Source of the DNA: an uncultured Olsenella sp.
Lineage (GTDB): Bacteria > Actinomycetota > Coriobacteriia > Coriobacteriales > Atopobiaceae
Assembly: GCA_949291295.1 (NCBI GenBank)
Contig: CASEVE010000012.1
Coordinates: forward strand, 23,056 to 87,055
Length of the DNA stretch: 64,000 nt
Direction: 5' to 3'
Positions within the stretch are counted from its first letter, which is position 1. Every line of letters begins with the position of its first letter. The notes beneath the pieces are model-generated. The model did not search any database, was not told where the DNA came from, and saw only the letters and a list, made by a program, of their open reading frames with translations. Positions 53,701-63,700 of this stretch are shown here, one piece after another. The position numbers and the translations under genes were made by a program.

Positions 53701-56700
53701 GGAGCAGCCGTGGGACCCAGGCAGGGGACTACGTGATGCTGTTCTTCGGCGAGTCCAAGTACATTGACACCGTGCGCATGCTCCAGGGCTCCACGGACTG
53801 CATCGCAGCGGCTGATCTCTACTACACCACCGACACCGCCCCGACTCAGAACGGCAACTGGGAGAGGTGCGGAACCCTCGGCTCTGCCGCCGAGCAGGAG
53901 GTCTCGATCGACCGCGTCCAGGCTACGGGCGTCAAGATCGTGGTGACCTCCGCCTCCAGCAACTGGTTCCAGCTCTTCGAGCTCCAGGCCTACGAGAAGT
54001 TCTCCTACACCAAGGACAACGTCTGGGCCAACTTTGACCTCAGCTCCGCTGACGTCTCCGCTCGCGTGGGCGACGGCAGCGTCGTGGGCGCCGGCAGCAC
54101 CACGCTGAGCGCTGGCGACATCATCGCCATCGACCTCGGCTCCGTCCGTCGTGAGGTGAGCGTGTCTCCCGCCGACGGCAGCGCCGCGCTTGTCTGCTCT
54201 CAGAACGGCCTCGAGTGGGTGGAGGCCGCTGACAGCGCCATCACCGCCCGCTACGTTGGCTTCAAGGCCAGCACCGACGGCGTCACCGTTGACATGGCCG
54301 ACCTCTCTGCCACCTATCTCGACTCTCTTGACCCCACGGTCGAGCAGAGCGATCTCACCATCCCGGGCACCTACGTTGTCTCCAACATCTTCGATGGCGA
54401 CCCCACCACCACGGCCAAGACCGGCAGCGGCCCCACCGAGGCCGGCAAGGCAATCGTCTTTGACCTTGGTCAGGAGCGCACGATCAACACGATCGAGTAC
54501 ATGGTTCCCGACAGCACCTATGACTTCATTCGCAACGCCGTGATCGAGGTCGCGGACACGCCCGACGCCGAGACCTGGACCCAGGTGCTCGACATCAACA
54601 GCACGGAGATCGTCGAGGACAACGCCGACACCGCCGCTCTCACCGCTGCCGACGCAACCTGGATGGCGAGCTCCATGGAGTTTCCCAACGTCAAGTACGT
54701 GAGCAGCGCCGACCAGGACGCCGACCTCAACGCGACCGGCCGCTACCTGCGCATCCGCTTCACGGGTGCGTACACCAACCGCTGGGTTGAGATTGGCGAG
54801 CTGCGCATCAACGGCGGCGAGTACGTCTCTACCTACGCCGGCGGCGACTTTGAGAGCACCGTCATCGAGCAGGAGGGCATGACGCCCGACCTCATGATTG
54901 ACGACAACCTCTCCACCGCGTGGGCGCCTCAGGCTGAGTCCACGGGCACGATGACCTATCACGTGTCCGAGCCGCTCACGGCTGACGGCACCGCCTACGA
55001 GGGCGTCCGCATCATCTCCCGCGGCAACCCGACGGGCGCCACGGTCAAGGCTGTTGTCTACACGGACGCCACTTTCATCGAGACGACCGAGGTCACGCTC
55101 GGCACGCTCGACCAGGTTTCCCAGGAGTTCCGATTCGGCGAGCTTCTGGGCCTCTCCCGTGCTGCCGCTCAGTACACGGCCGTCAAGGACATCAAGATCG
55201 AGTGGACGGGCGAGACCGTCCCGCAGATCGCCGAGATCTATCTGCTCGACACCGTCAAGTCTGCTGATGTGACGGAGCTTAGCGATCTTATCGCCAAGGC
55301 CGAGGCCGTTGACACGTCCACCTGGACCACCGACACCGCCGCCGCCCTCGCCGACGCCATCGCTGCCGCCGAGAAGGGCGTTGACAGCGCCGACTACCTC
55401 ACGGCCGACGCCGTGTCCACGCTGGCCTCCGCGCTCGAGAACGCCATGAACGGTGGCGTGGCCAAGTACACGGGCAACCTCCAGGCCCTTGTTGACGAGG
55501 CCCTCACGGACGGCACGGGCTACACCACCTCCAGCTGGCAGGCCTACCAGGGCGCCGTCGCCGACGCCAAGGCTGCCCTCGAGGATGCCGACAACCTGTC
55601 TCAGGCCAAGGGCGATGAGCTTGCGAAGGCCATTACCGACGCCGAGGCCGCCCTTGCCTACGACGCCACCGCCGCCGACCGCGCCGAGCAGGCCGTTGCC
55701 GACGTCGAGGCCGTCTACACCGATGACAAGGCCGGCAACTACACCACCGGCTCCTGGAACGCCCTGACCGAGGCCGAGCAGGCCATCGAGGACCTCCTTG
55801 CTAAGGGTGCCATCCCCGCCGAGTTCACCGAGGCCACGCAGGATCTCTACGATGCTGTCAACGGCCTCGTGGACGTGACCGCCCTTGTTGCCGAGCGCGC
55901 GGCCTTTGAGGCCACCGACGGCACGCTCTACACGGACGACTCCTACGCCGCCTACAAGAAGGCGTACGACGACTCCACCGAGCTTCTCGCCAACGGCTCT
56001 GCCGACGAGGTTACCGCCGCGGTGACAGCGCTCCAGAACGCCAAGGCCGGCCTTGAGCTCAAGACCGATGAGCCCGGCGTTGACCTCGACAAGGTCATCG
56101 CCGACGCCGAGGCCCTGAGCAAGGACGACTACACCACCTCCAGCTGGGCCACGCTCCAGGCTGCGATCGATGCCGCCAAGGCCGATCACGACCCGGCGCA
56201 GGACGAGGCGCTTGCCAAGGCCATCACCGACGCCAAGACGGCGCTCGTGAACGTCGTGGCGCTCAAGAACGCCATCGCCGACGCTGAGGCCATCGACACC
56301 ACCGATAAGACCGAGGAGTCCGTCGCCAAGCTCGAGGCCGCCATCGCTGACGCCAAGGCGCTTCTCGAGGACGGCACGCAGGATGACGTCAACGCTGCTG
56401 TGTCCGCCATCGACGGGGCCGTCAAGGGCCTTGTGACCGAGACGCCCGAGCCCGGCGACAAGGTCGACACCACCGCGCTTGAGGCCGCCATCGCCGCCGC
56501 CGAGGCCCTGAAGGCTGACGACTACACCGCCGAGAGCTGGGCCGAGCTCCAGGCCGCCCTCGAGTCCGCCAAGGCCGCCCTCGAGTCCACGGACCAGAAG
56601 GTCGTCGACGATGCTGCCGCCGCGGTGACCGCCGCCATCGACGCGCTCGACCCCGCGACCGACGAGCCCGGCACGGACGAGCCTGGCACGGATGAGCCCG

Positions 56701-57119
56701 GTACCGACGAGCCCGGTACGGACGAGCCCGGTACGGACGAGCCCGGCACGGACGAGCCCGGCACGGACGAACCCGGAACCGACGAGCCTGGCACGGACAC
56801 CCCTGGCACCGATGAGCCCGGAACGGATGAGCCTGGCTCCGACGTGACCCCTGGTGGCGACGACCAGCAGCCTTCCGGTGACGACCAGCAGCCTTCCGGT
56901 GACGACCAGCAGGGCGACGCCCAGAAGCCCGGCTCCGACGACCAGAAGCCGTCTGGCGACACCCAGAAGCCTTCGACCCAGAAGCCTTCTACCAGCACGG
57001 GCTCCCAGTCCGTCCCCAACACTGGCGACGCATCGCTTCCCGTTGCTGGTGTGGCAATCGTGGCCGTCATCCTCGTGGCTGCGGGCGCCATCCTCTACAT
57101 GAGGAACCGCAAGAACTAG
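50718..57119 (+). CDS. Wall-anchored GH84 beta-N-acetylglucosaminidase (NagH/hyaluronidase type)
   Basis: The TTG start has GGAGGGA upstream; the product is 2,133 residues. Signal peptide (KRKVRSLVALLAC then hydrophobic, AFA), a GH20b/GH84 N-domain (about 35-190), the GH84 barrel (about 190-480) with GFIEGYYGNPWS and the catalytic Asp pair D309-D310 in ILADDA, a helical region, about four CBM32/F5-8-type-C-like domains (from about 660 to 1,370), about seven FIVAR domains (about 1,520-1,975), EPGTD and GDDQQPS repeats, then VPNTGD-hydrophobic-RNRKN. The relatives in Clostridium perfringens remove terminal GlcNAc from glycans. Predicted action on mucin or glycosaminoglycan ends at the cell surface. 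A strong terminator follows. Confidence 0.92.
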   Translation: MKRKVRSLVALLACAFVLALAAVTMPAFAEPNTSYQIYPTPHAIEYGTTEQTLRTTADVVVEKDIDEYTVARLEETLDLKGMTANYVNEIPATSGTTSLLVGVKGSGGVVDKYVEQLVSEGKLSYTEGLFEKIDAYMLASIPGEGGADQIIVLGKDTDAAFYGLTTLYQIFQQLEGAKLTAFVCSDYADVATRGFIEGYYGNPWSNEDRAELMTWGGYYKLNGYFYAPKNDPKHNSNWRELYTEEELETLIEPLAEAGNASKCRYLYALHPFMYNPITSANYSETLPILQEKFEQVIDHGVRQIAILADDAANQGNALYIQLLEDMTDWIHEMQAKTDADGNLLYPGLKDTIVFIPVNYYGQGESWYAQLPENIEVGNTGGRIWGKVENSFLTNFKNNSGGKSPFMWINWPCSDNDKDALHMGGHNNFLGSDVKPGDVTGVVLNPMQQAEPSKQGLFMNADFSWNLWTSTEHADQTWEDSFSYIDHNSPIDNKGSNALRELSRHMLRMYGGGATWINGESSAVQEELTAFRSALTSGTVTVDQCDEMIAIFEEIQQYAVDYRNNAGTAEMLEQMDPWISTWDDLTAAAVAELEAVKADLSGDTSTLLSKYAEGSSLLDAADNHSLWYMDHYEYARVGKAYIYPTVTALNDYVAERAQLVSNPDAMIWKFITNREDTPNGSTDTLFDGDTTTGVSFQTPNQLTAGTYFGYEQSKPFDLTRFTVTYSSSNSSDTLRTGNLQVLREVDGEKVWQDVEGTQITDNRDIVRDFTGLDEKDVYGVRLIATEANSGNCWLTLREIEINKVDGGEVEPSGPVAGTVTIDKAVVADGALTSVNDNDDGTKVSLKRSNAAQGDPDYELRDYTQAGATVTLTFDKVESINYFRYLQTARSGNETTSGDGLNVGVMEYQSEDGTWTEIGDIDGDAEQTFTLETPVNAKAIRVVNGADTKSWWNVFDLSAKLTEGEAPAEASIYTSIPQYQTNAIANAADGNDTTRFWSSRGTQAGDYVMLFFGESKYIDTVRMLQGSTDCIAAADLYYTTDTAPTQNGNWERCGTLGSAAEQEVSIDRVQATGVKIVVTSASSNWFQLFELQAYEKFSYTKDNVWANFDLSSADVSARVGDGSVVGAGSTTLSAGDIIAIDLGSVRREVSVSPADGSAALVCSQNGLEWVEAADSAITARYVGFKASTDGVTVDMADLSATYLDSLDPTVEQSDLTIPGTYVVSNIFDGDPTTTAKTGSGPTEAGKAIVFDLGQERTINTIEYMVPDSTYDFIRNAVIEVADTPDAETWTQVLDINSTEIVEDNADTAALTAADATWMASSMEFPNVKYVSSADQDADLNATGRYLRIRFTGAYTNRWVEIGELRINGGEYVSTYAGGDFESTVIEQEGMTPDLMIDDNLSTAWAPQAESTGTMTYHVSEPLTADGTAYEGVRIISRGNPTGATVKAVVYTDATFIETTEVTLGTLDQVSQEFRFGELLGLSRAAAQYTAVKDIKIEWTGETVPQIAEIYLLDTVKSADVTELSDLIAKAEAVDTSTWTTDTAAALADAIAAAEKGVDSADYLTADAVSTLASALENAMNGGVAKYTGNLQALVDEALTDGTGYTTSSWQAYQGAVADAKAALEDADNLSQAKGDELAKAITDAEAALAYDATAADRAEQAVADVEAVYTDDKAGNYTTGSWNALTEAEQAIEDLLAKGAIPAEFTEATQDLYDAVNGLVDVTALVAERAAFEATDGTLYTDDSYAAYKKAYDDSTELLANGSADEVTAAVTALQNAKAGLELKTDEPGVDLDKVIADAEALSKDDYTTSSWATLQAAIDAAKADHDPAQDEALAKAITDAKTALVNVVALKNAIADAEAIDTTDKTEESVAKLEAAIADAKALLEDGTQDDVNAAVSAIDGAVKGLVTETPEPGDKVDTTALEAAIAAAEALKADDYTAESWAELQAALESAKAALESTDQKVVDDAAAAVTAAIDALDPATDEPGTDEPGTDEPGTDEPGTDEPGTDEPGTDEPGTDEPGTDEPGTDTPGTDEPGTDEPGSDVTPGGDDQQPSGDDQQPSGDDQQGDAQKPGSDDQKPSGDTQKPSTQKPSTSTGSQSVPNTGDASLPVAGVAIVAVILVAAGAILYMRNRKN
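56658..56846 (+). repeat. EPGTD coding repeats of the GH84 gene
   Basis: About twelve 15-nt units coding for EPGTD/TPGTD, of the same type as in the GH2 frame. Imperfect GDDQQPS repeats follow. Confidence 0.82.
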
Positions 57120-57140
57120 TCCTCTTGCCATAGAGGCTCA

Positions 57141-57174
57141 AGCCGCCCAGGGAACATCCCCTGGGCGGCTTTTT
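57141..57174 (+). terminator. Intrinsic terminator after the GH84 gene
   Basis: AGCCGCCCAGGG pairs with CCCTGGGCGGCT, with a U-run (TTTTG) at once after it. Confidence 0.9.
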
Positions 57175-57231
57175 GTTTGCGACGCCGTCTGTCCGTGCTG
57201 CGCATGCGTCCCGTCCGGCACCCACAGAGGC

Positions 57232-57374
57232 GTTGTGTACACTCGCCCTCACGTTGTGTACACGGTTCACGGTTTGATACGTCGATCCCAAGCCTTCTAC
57301 CTGTGGCGGAGCAAACGCGGAAGTCCGCCAGGGCTCGCAGGTGTGTACACAATGCAGGCGCGACTGTACACAAC
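57232..57374. repeat. 21-bp-phased GTGTACAC array (array B2)
   Basis: GTGTACAC boxes at 57235, 57256, 57343 and, as CTGTACAC, 57364. Spacing is 21, 87 and 21, the same as in array B1. Left boxes read GTTGTGTACAC and right boxes TGTACACAA, so the arms are inverted. The centre shares TTCTACCTG and CAAACGCG with B1. It lies in the 656-nt gap 57120-57775. Confidence 0.9.
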
Positions 57375-57441
57375 GCCGGAAGAGCTCCCGACCGGCCCGT
57401 CCTTCTCGCCGCTGAATCTGTTAGTGACCGGATATTTGTGT

Positions 57442-57577
57442 ACCAACAGCCCTGATTGGCGAGAAGGCGACCGCTTGCGCCATTGATAGCCGGAAATGCG
57501 GTCACCAACAGCCTTTGACATCGAGAAGAACTTGTTTTGAACCTCGTTGATCCCCCAAAAACCGGTCAACAACAGGG
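57442..57577 (+). repeat. Three direct repeats with an ACCAACAGCC core
   Basis: ACCAACAGCC occurs at 57442 and 57504, and AACAACAGGG at 57568, each preceded by a CCGG-containing stretch; the first two are followed by CGAGAAG. Spacing is 62 and 64. It is in the same gap as array B2. The remaining sequence to 57775 is the leader of the BspA-like gene, in which I see no gene. Confidence 0.55.
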
Positions 57578-57775
57578 ACGTCTTCCGCTGGCGCGCAGCA
57601 TGCGGCGTCCCGTCGACAAGAACCCGCCACTGGTCGAATCCACGAAGAATGTCCCTGGGGGGGGGTTCTAGACTTGTCTTTAGAAAAAGTTAAGCTGGCG
57701 GTTCTCGTATTCCCCGGAGAGCGACGCCCCAAATGCTCGCGTGGGCGGAGGCCGCCGCGTTGAAAGGGGTCGCCC

Positions 57776-60700
57776 ATGAGCGAGAGACCGTTGTTGTCCA
57801 GACTCTCCTGGCGGGTGCTGCTGCCCGTAGCGGCACTCATAGTGACAGTGTTTGCGCTGGTGATGGGACCCGTTCGCCAAGCGGCGGCCCAAGACGGCCC
57901 CCAAGCGTTTGCCGTCTACACGGCAGATAACACCACGCTCACGCTGTACAAGGCAGACGAGGTGCCCGAGGCCGGGGATACCTACGAGGGCCATGTGGTA
58001 ACGAACGTTTTCCTCATCGACGAGAGTGACACCTATTTCGGCGAGAGCCCGTTTGCGGATGTTGCCAACGTGGTGAAGAACGTCGAGGTTGCCGATTGCG
58101 GTGACAACAAGATCTCTCCTGTGAGCATGGACCACTGGTTCGAAGACTTTACGAATCTCATCGAGGTTGACGGATGGGAGTATGCCGACACCTCACGCGT
58201 CACCAACATGAGCTACATGTTCAGCTTCACCAACCTGAGTGGCGGCCTTTCGGCGCCCGAGCTGAACACTTCCTCGGTCACCAACATGAGCAACATGTTC
58301 AGCTACAACAAGGGACTTAAGACGCCCGACTTCTCGCGCTGGGACGTCTCAAAGGTCACGGACATGAGCTACATGTTCAACGGCTGCACGGCTCTGAGCG
58401 CGCCGAACTTCTCGAACTGGAATCCCTCGTCTGTCACGACGATGAAGCAGATGTTCTATCAGTGCACGGCGCTGACGTCGCTCGACTTCTCCGGGTGGAA
58501 CACGCCCGAGCTCAAGAACCTCTCCTATGCGTTCTTCCAGGATGCCGCCCTCACGTCGCTCGACTTCGAGGGTTGGAGCGCCCCGAAGATTAGCAACCTG
58601 CAGAGTACGTTTAACCAGTGCTCCGCCCTCACCGAGCTGGACCTCTCCAGCTGGGGTGCCTCCAAGGCGACTGATACCTCCTCGACGTTCCTCGGATGCA
58701 CGTCTCTCACCACTCTTGATTTGAGCGGCATCGGCGCCAACGGGAAGTACGGCTACACGTTCGATCGATGCCCGGCCCTCTCCAAGGTAACGCTGGGCGC
58801 GGGCTGGTCGTTCGGGGATACCCGCTCGCTGCTTCCTGAGGCCGCTGGCAAGCTCTGGTACAAGGCAGACGCGGACGGTAACCCCACGGGCGAGGGCTAC
58901 ACCCCCGACGAGCTCGCCGCCGCATGGGACGGCGCCACGATGGCCGGCACATGGGTCCTCGGCAACGCTCCCGCCGCGGAGCTCGAGGCCTTTGCCGTCT
59001 ACTCCAGCACTGACAACACGCTCACGCTCTACAAGGCGAGCAACAAGCCTGCCGAGGGCGGTGTCTACAACAACAAGGCGGCCACGCGCGTCTTTGACAT
59101 CGACGAACAGGCCACCCATTTCAGCGCGAGCCCGTTTGCAGATGTCAAGGACCAGGTGACCAAGGTCATCATCGCGGCGCCCGAGAACGCGGACAACAAG
59201 CTCACGCCCAAGAGCATGAACCGCTGGTTCTACGACTTCACCAGCCTCGAGCAGGTGGACGGCTGGGCCAACGCTGACACCTCGCAGGTCACGGACATGA
59301 GCTACATGTTCTACCGGTGCAACCTCAGCAAGGGTCTCGACGCCCCCAACCTCAACACGTCCTCGGTCACCGACATGAGCAACATGTTCTACGGCTGCAA
59401 GGGCCTGAGCAGCGCCACCGGACCGGACCTCTCCCACTGGGACGTCTCCAACGTCACTGACATGTCCTCCATGTTCCGAGAGTGCACCGCCCTTCAGGCT
59501 CCCAAGACCTCGGGCTGGGACACCTCCTCGGTGGAGAACATGTCCGACATGTTCCGCGGCTGCTCCTCGATCGTCACGTTCGACCTCACCCCGTGGAACC
59601 TCGGCAACGTCGAGTTTGCGAATCGCATGTTCAGCGGCTGCTCCAAGCTCACCACGATCACGCTGCCGGATGAGAACATGGCCGCGCTCACCAGCGCAAA
59701 TGAGCTGTTCAACGGGTGTGCCGCCCTCACGACGGTCAACGCCTCCACCTGGGTTGCGCCCGCACTCACCAGCGCATCGAACATGTTCTACGGCTGCCGT
59801 GCCCTGACGAGCCTCGACCTCTCGAGCCTCGGCTCCATCGCGCTCAAGGATACCGACGCCATGTTCTGCGGCTGCAGTGCCCTCGCCACCCTCGACCTCT
59901 CCGGCATCGGCATTGCCGAGAAGCCCATCATGAGCGCAATGTTCACGGGATGCTCCGCCCTCTCCGAGGTGACGCTGGGCGCGGACTGGTCCTTCGCGGA
60001 TGACCGCGGCGCCCTGCCCTCCGTCGAGGGTAAGCTCTGGTACAAGGCGGACGCCGAGGGCAACCCCGCGGGTACCGGCTACACCGGCGACGACCTCGCC
60101 GCTGCGTGGGACGGCGCCGCGATGGCTGGCACCTGGGTCCTCTCCGAGCCCATCGCCGAGCCTGCCGTGCTCGAGGCGTTTGCGGTCTACGACGCCTCTG
60201 ACGCGTCCCTCACCATCTACAAGGCGAGCGACAAGCCCGAGGTGGGCGACACCTACAACGGCAAGGCCGTGAGCCAGATCTTCGGTATCAACGAGGAGAC
60301 GACGTGGTTCTCCACGAGCCCCTTCATTACGGTCCAGGGTTCTCTCAGGACCGTCACCTTCGCCGAGCCGGAAGACCCCAACAACAAGCTCTCGCCGAAG
60401 AGCCTGAACTATTGGTTCAAGGATTTCAGACAGATTTCCTCCATTACGGGTTGGGAGAACGTTGACGGCTCGCGAGTCACGCGCATGGAGAATGCCTTCC
60501 AGGGCTGCGAGGGGCTCCAGGAGATTGACCTTTCATCAGTCTCCTTCACGGGCGTGGCCAACATGAGCCGTCTGTTTGAGGGGTGCACGGGTCTTAAGTC
60601 CGCCAATCTCTCCGGCCTCGTTGGCCCCAACGTTACCAACATCAGCTACATGTTCTACCGCTGTGCGGCGCTCTCCGATCTTGACGTCTCCAATTGGAAT

Positions 60701-63700
60701 ACGACTGGGGTTACGAGCCTCTACGGCATCTTCCAAGACTGCGCATTCCTCAAGGAGCTTGATCTCTCCAGCTGGGACCTTGCCAAGGTGAGCAATGCCA
60801 ACTGGACGTTCACGGACTCGGCTGTCGAGAAGGTCACCCTTGGAGCGGGCTTCCGCTTTGTGGACGGCAACGACTCCTACCTCCCGGAGAAGACGGGCAA
60901 GCTCTGGTACAAGCTCGACGCCGAGGGTAACCCTGCCGGGGACGGTTACGCCTCCGATGCCCTCGCCGAGGCCTGGGACGGCGCGACGATGGCCGGCACC
61001 TGGGTCCTTATCGACGAGATCAGGCCCGAGACTTCCGCCTTTGCCGTCTACAGCAAGGACGACAAGTCCCTCACCATCTACAAGGCGAGTGACAAGCCCG
61101 CTCGCAACGACACCTACAACGGCAAGACGGTGACCTGGGTCTTCGACATCGACGAGGAAAAGAATTACGACATCTCCCCGTTCTCCGGCTATGCGCGCGA
61201 GTACGAGTCCGTCGTCTTTGCGGCGCCGGAGTACGCCGACGACAAGATCGCCCCCGCGAGCATGAGCAACTGGTTCAGCGGCCTTGAGAAGGCGAAGTCC
61301 ATCACGGGCTGGGAGAACGTCGACGGGTCCAACATCCAGAGCATGAGCAGGGCCTTCGAGTACTGCTACGCGCTCACGTCGATTGACCTCTCCGACCTCA
61401 GGCTCACCAAGGCAACCGACCTGAGCTGGCTCTTCAGCGGCTGCACGAGCCTCGAGTCCGCGGACCTCACCGGGCTCGTCCGCTCGGGCGTCACCACCAT
61501 CACCTACATGTTCAACAACTGCTCCGCCCTCATCGAGCTCAACCTCCTCAGCTGGAACACGAGCGGGATTACCGAGAACAACGCCAACTGGATGTTCAAC
61601 GGCGTCACGAGCCTCGAGAAGATCACGCTTGGTGACAGGTTCGACTTCGTCGCCGGTTACGGCGTCAGCCTGCCCGACGTTGCGGGCAAGCTCTGGTACC
61701 TGACGGACGATAACGGCGACCCCACCGGCACCGGCTACACGGGCGAGGACCTCGCCGGGGCGTGGAACGGCGACACGATGTGCGGCACCTGGGTTCTCTC
61801 CGATCCCATTGCCGAGGTTGGCCCCGAGGCCTTTGCCGTCTACTGCGAGACGGACAAGACGCTGACGCTCTACAAGGCGAACGACAAGCCCGCGGAAGGG
61901 GAGCAGTACAACGGCAAGGCTGCCACGCGGGTCTTTGACATCGACGAGACCGCAACGTCCTTCTCGGCAAGCCCCTTTGCCGACGTGGCTGAGAACGTGA
62001 CGCTCGTCCAGATCGCTGCCCCCGAGAGTGCGGAAGACAAGCTCACGCCCGCCTGCACCGCCCACTGGTTTGACGGCTTTGCCAACCTCGCGCAGGTCGC
62101 CGACTGGCAGAACGCGGACACCTCGCAGGTCACCGACATGAGCTACATGTATCGCGGCTGCGACCTCAGCAACGGCTTCGATGCACCGGACCTCAAGACG
62201 GGCTTGGTGACCACCATGAGCCACATGTTCGACGGCTGCACGGGCCTTGCGGCGCCCAACCTGGCCAACTTTGACATGTCGAGCGTCACGGACATGAGCT
62301 ACATGTTCAATGGCTGCACGGGCCTCTCCGCCGCCTCGATCTCCGGCTGGGACGTCTCGAGCGCTACGAACATGTCCCACATGTTTGCCGGCTGCACGTC
62401 GCTTCCCGCCTCGTTTGACCTCTCTGGCTGGACGGCGCCCACCGCGCTTGCTGACGCCTCCGGCATGTTTGCCGGCTGCACCTCGCTGACCACGCTCGAC
62501 TTCACCGACTTTGGCTTTGCCGAGGGCGCGACGACGACCGACATGCTCAAGGGCTGCACGGCCCTCACCACGGTGAAGCTGGGTGCGGGCTGGTCCTTCG
62601 AGGGCGGCGTCAGGCTCCCCTCCGCCGAGGGCAAGCTCTGGTACAAGGACGGGGACACCGAGACCACGGGCTACGACCCGGACGGCCTGGCCGACGCCTG
62701 GACCGCCGACATGGCCGGCACCTGGCAGCTCGCCGACGCTCCCGAGCCGGAGCCCGAGCCGCTGACGATTGAGCTGACCGGCCTCACCACATCCGACTCC
62801 CTCACGTATGGCGAGACAATTACTGTTACCTTCACGCCCAAGTCCGGCGATGACGTTGTCGCCTCCGGCACGGCCACGCTCAAGCTCGGTGACACGGTCC
62901 TCGTAACCGCGAGCGAGCCGCAGGCCGACGGGTCCTTCTCGCTCAGCTACAACACCGCCGATAAGGGCATCGCGCTCGGCGAGCAGACGCTCACCGTGAC
63001 CTTTGAGAGCGAGGGGTACGAAACCGCCACGGGAACCGTTGAGACCACGCTCTCCGCGAAGGCTCTCACGGTTGAGGTGACGAGCAGCCTGGACAAGACG
63101 TGGGACGGCTCCGACGAGGTCGATGGCCTTGCGGTGGAGCTTCTCGGCGCGCTTGAGAGCGACGACGTGACCGTCTCCGCCACGGGCGCCTACGCGTCCT
63201 CCGACGCTGGCGAGCAGGACGTGACGCTCACGCTCGCACTTTCCGGTGACGACGCCGCGTGGTACACGGTCTCCGCCCCGACCGGCCTTGTGGGTACGAT
63301 CAGCGCCGCCGAGATAGCCGGTGAGCTCAGCATCTCCGGCACGCCCGCCTTTGGCGAGACTCTCACGGCAACCTATGAGCCCGCTTCCGGCGAGCAGGTC
63401 AGCTACACGTGGACGCGCGACGGCCAGGTCATCGACGGCGCCACCGGGAACACCTACACCCTCACCAAGGAGGACGTGGGCGCCCAGATTGCCGTTGTTG
63501 CCACCGCCTCTGATGCAAACCACACCGGCAGCGTGACCTCCGACGCCGTGACCGTTGCCAAGGCCGCGCAGGACGCGCCCGCCGCGCCTGCGGCCACCGC
63601 GACGTCCCACACCACGATCGAGGTTGAGGCGCTGGCGGACAGCCCCGCGGGCGCCAAGGCCGAGTACAGCATCGACGGCGGCAAGACCTGGCAGACCGAG

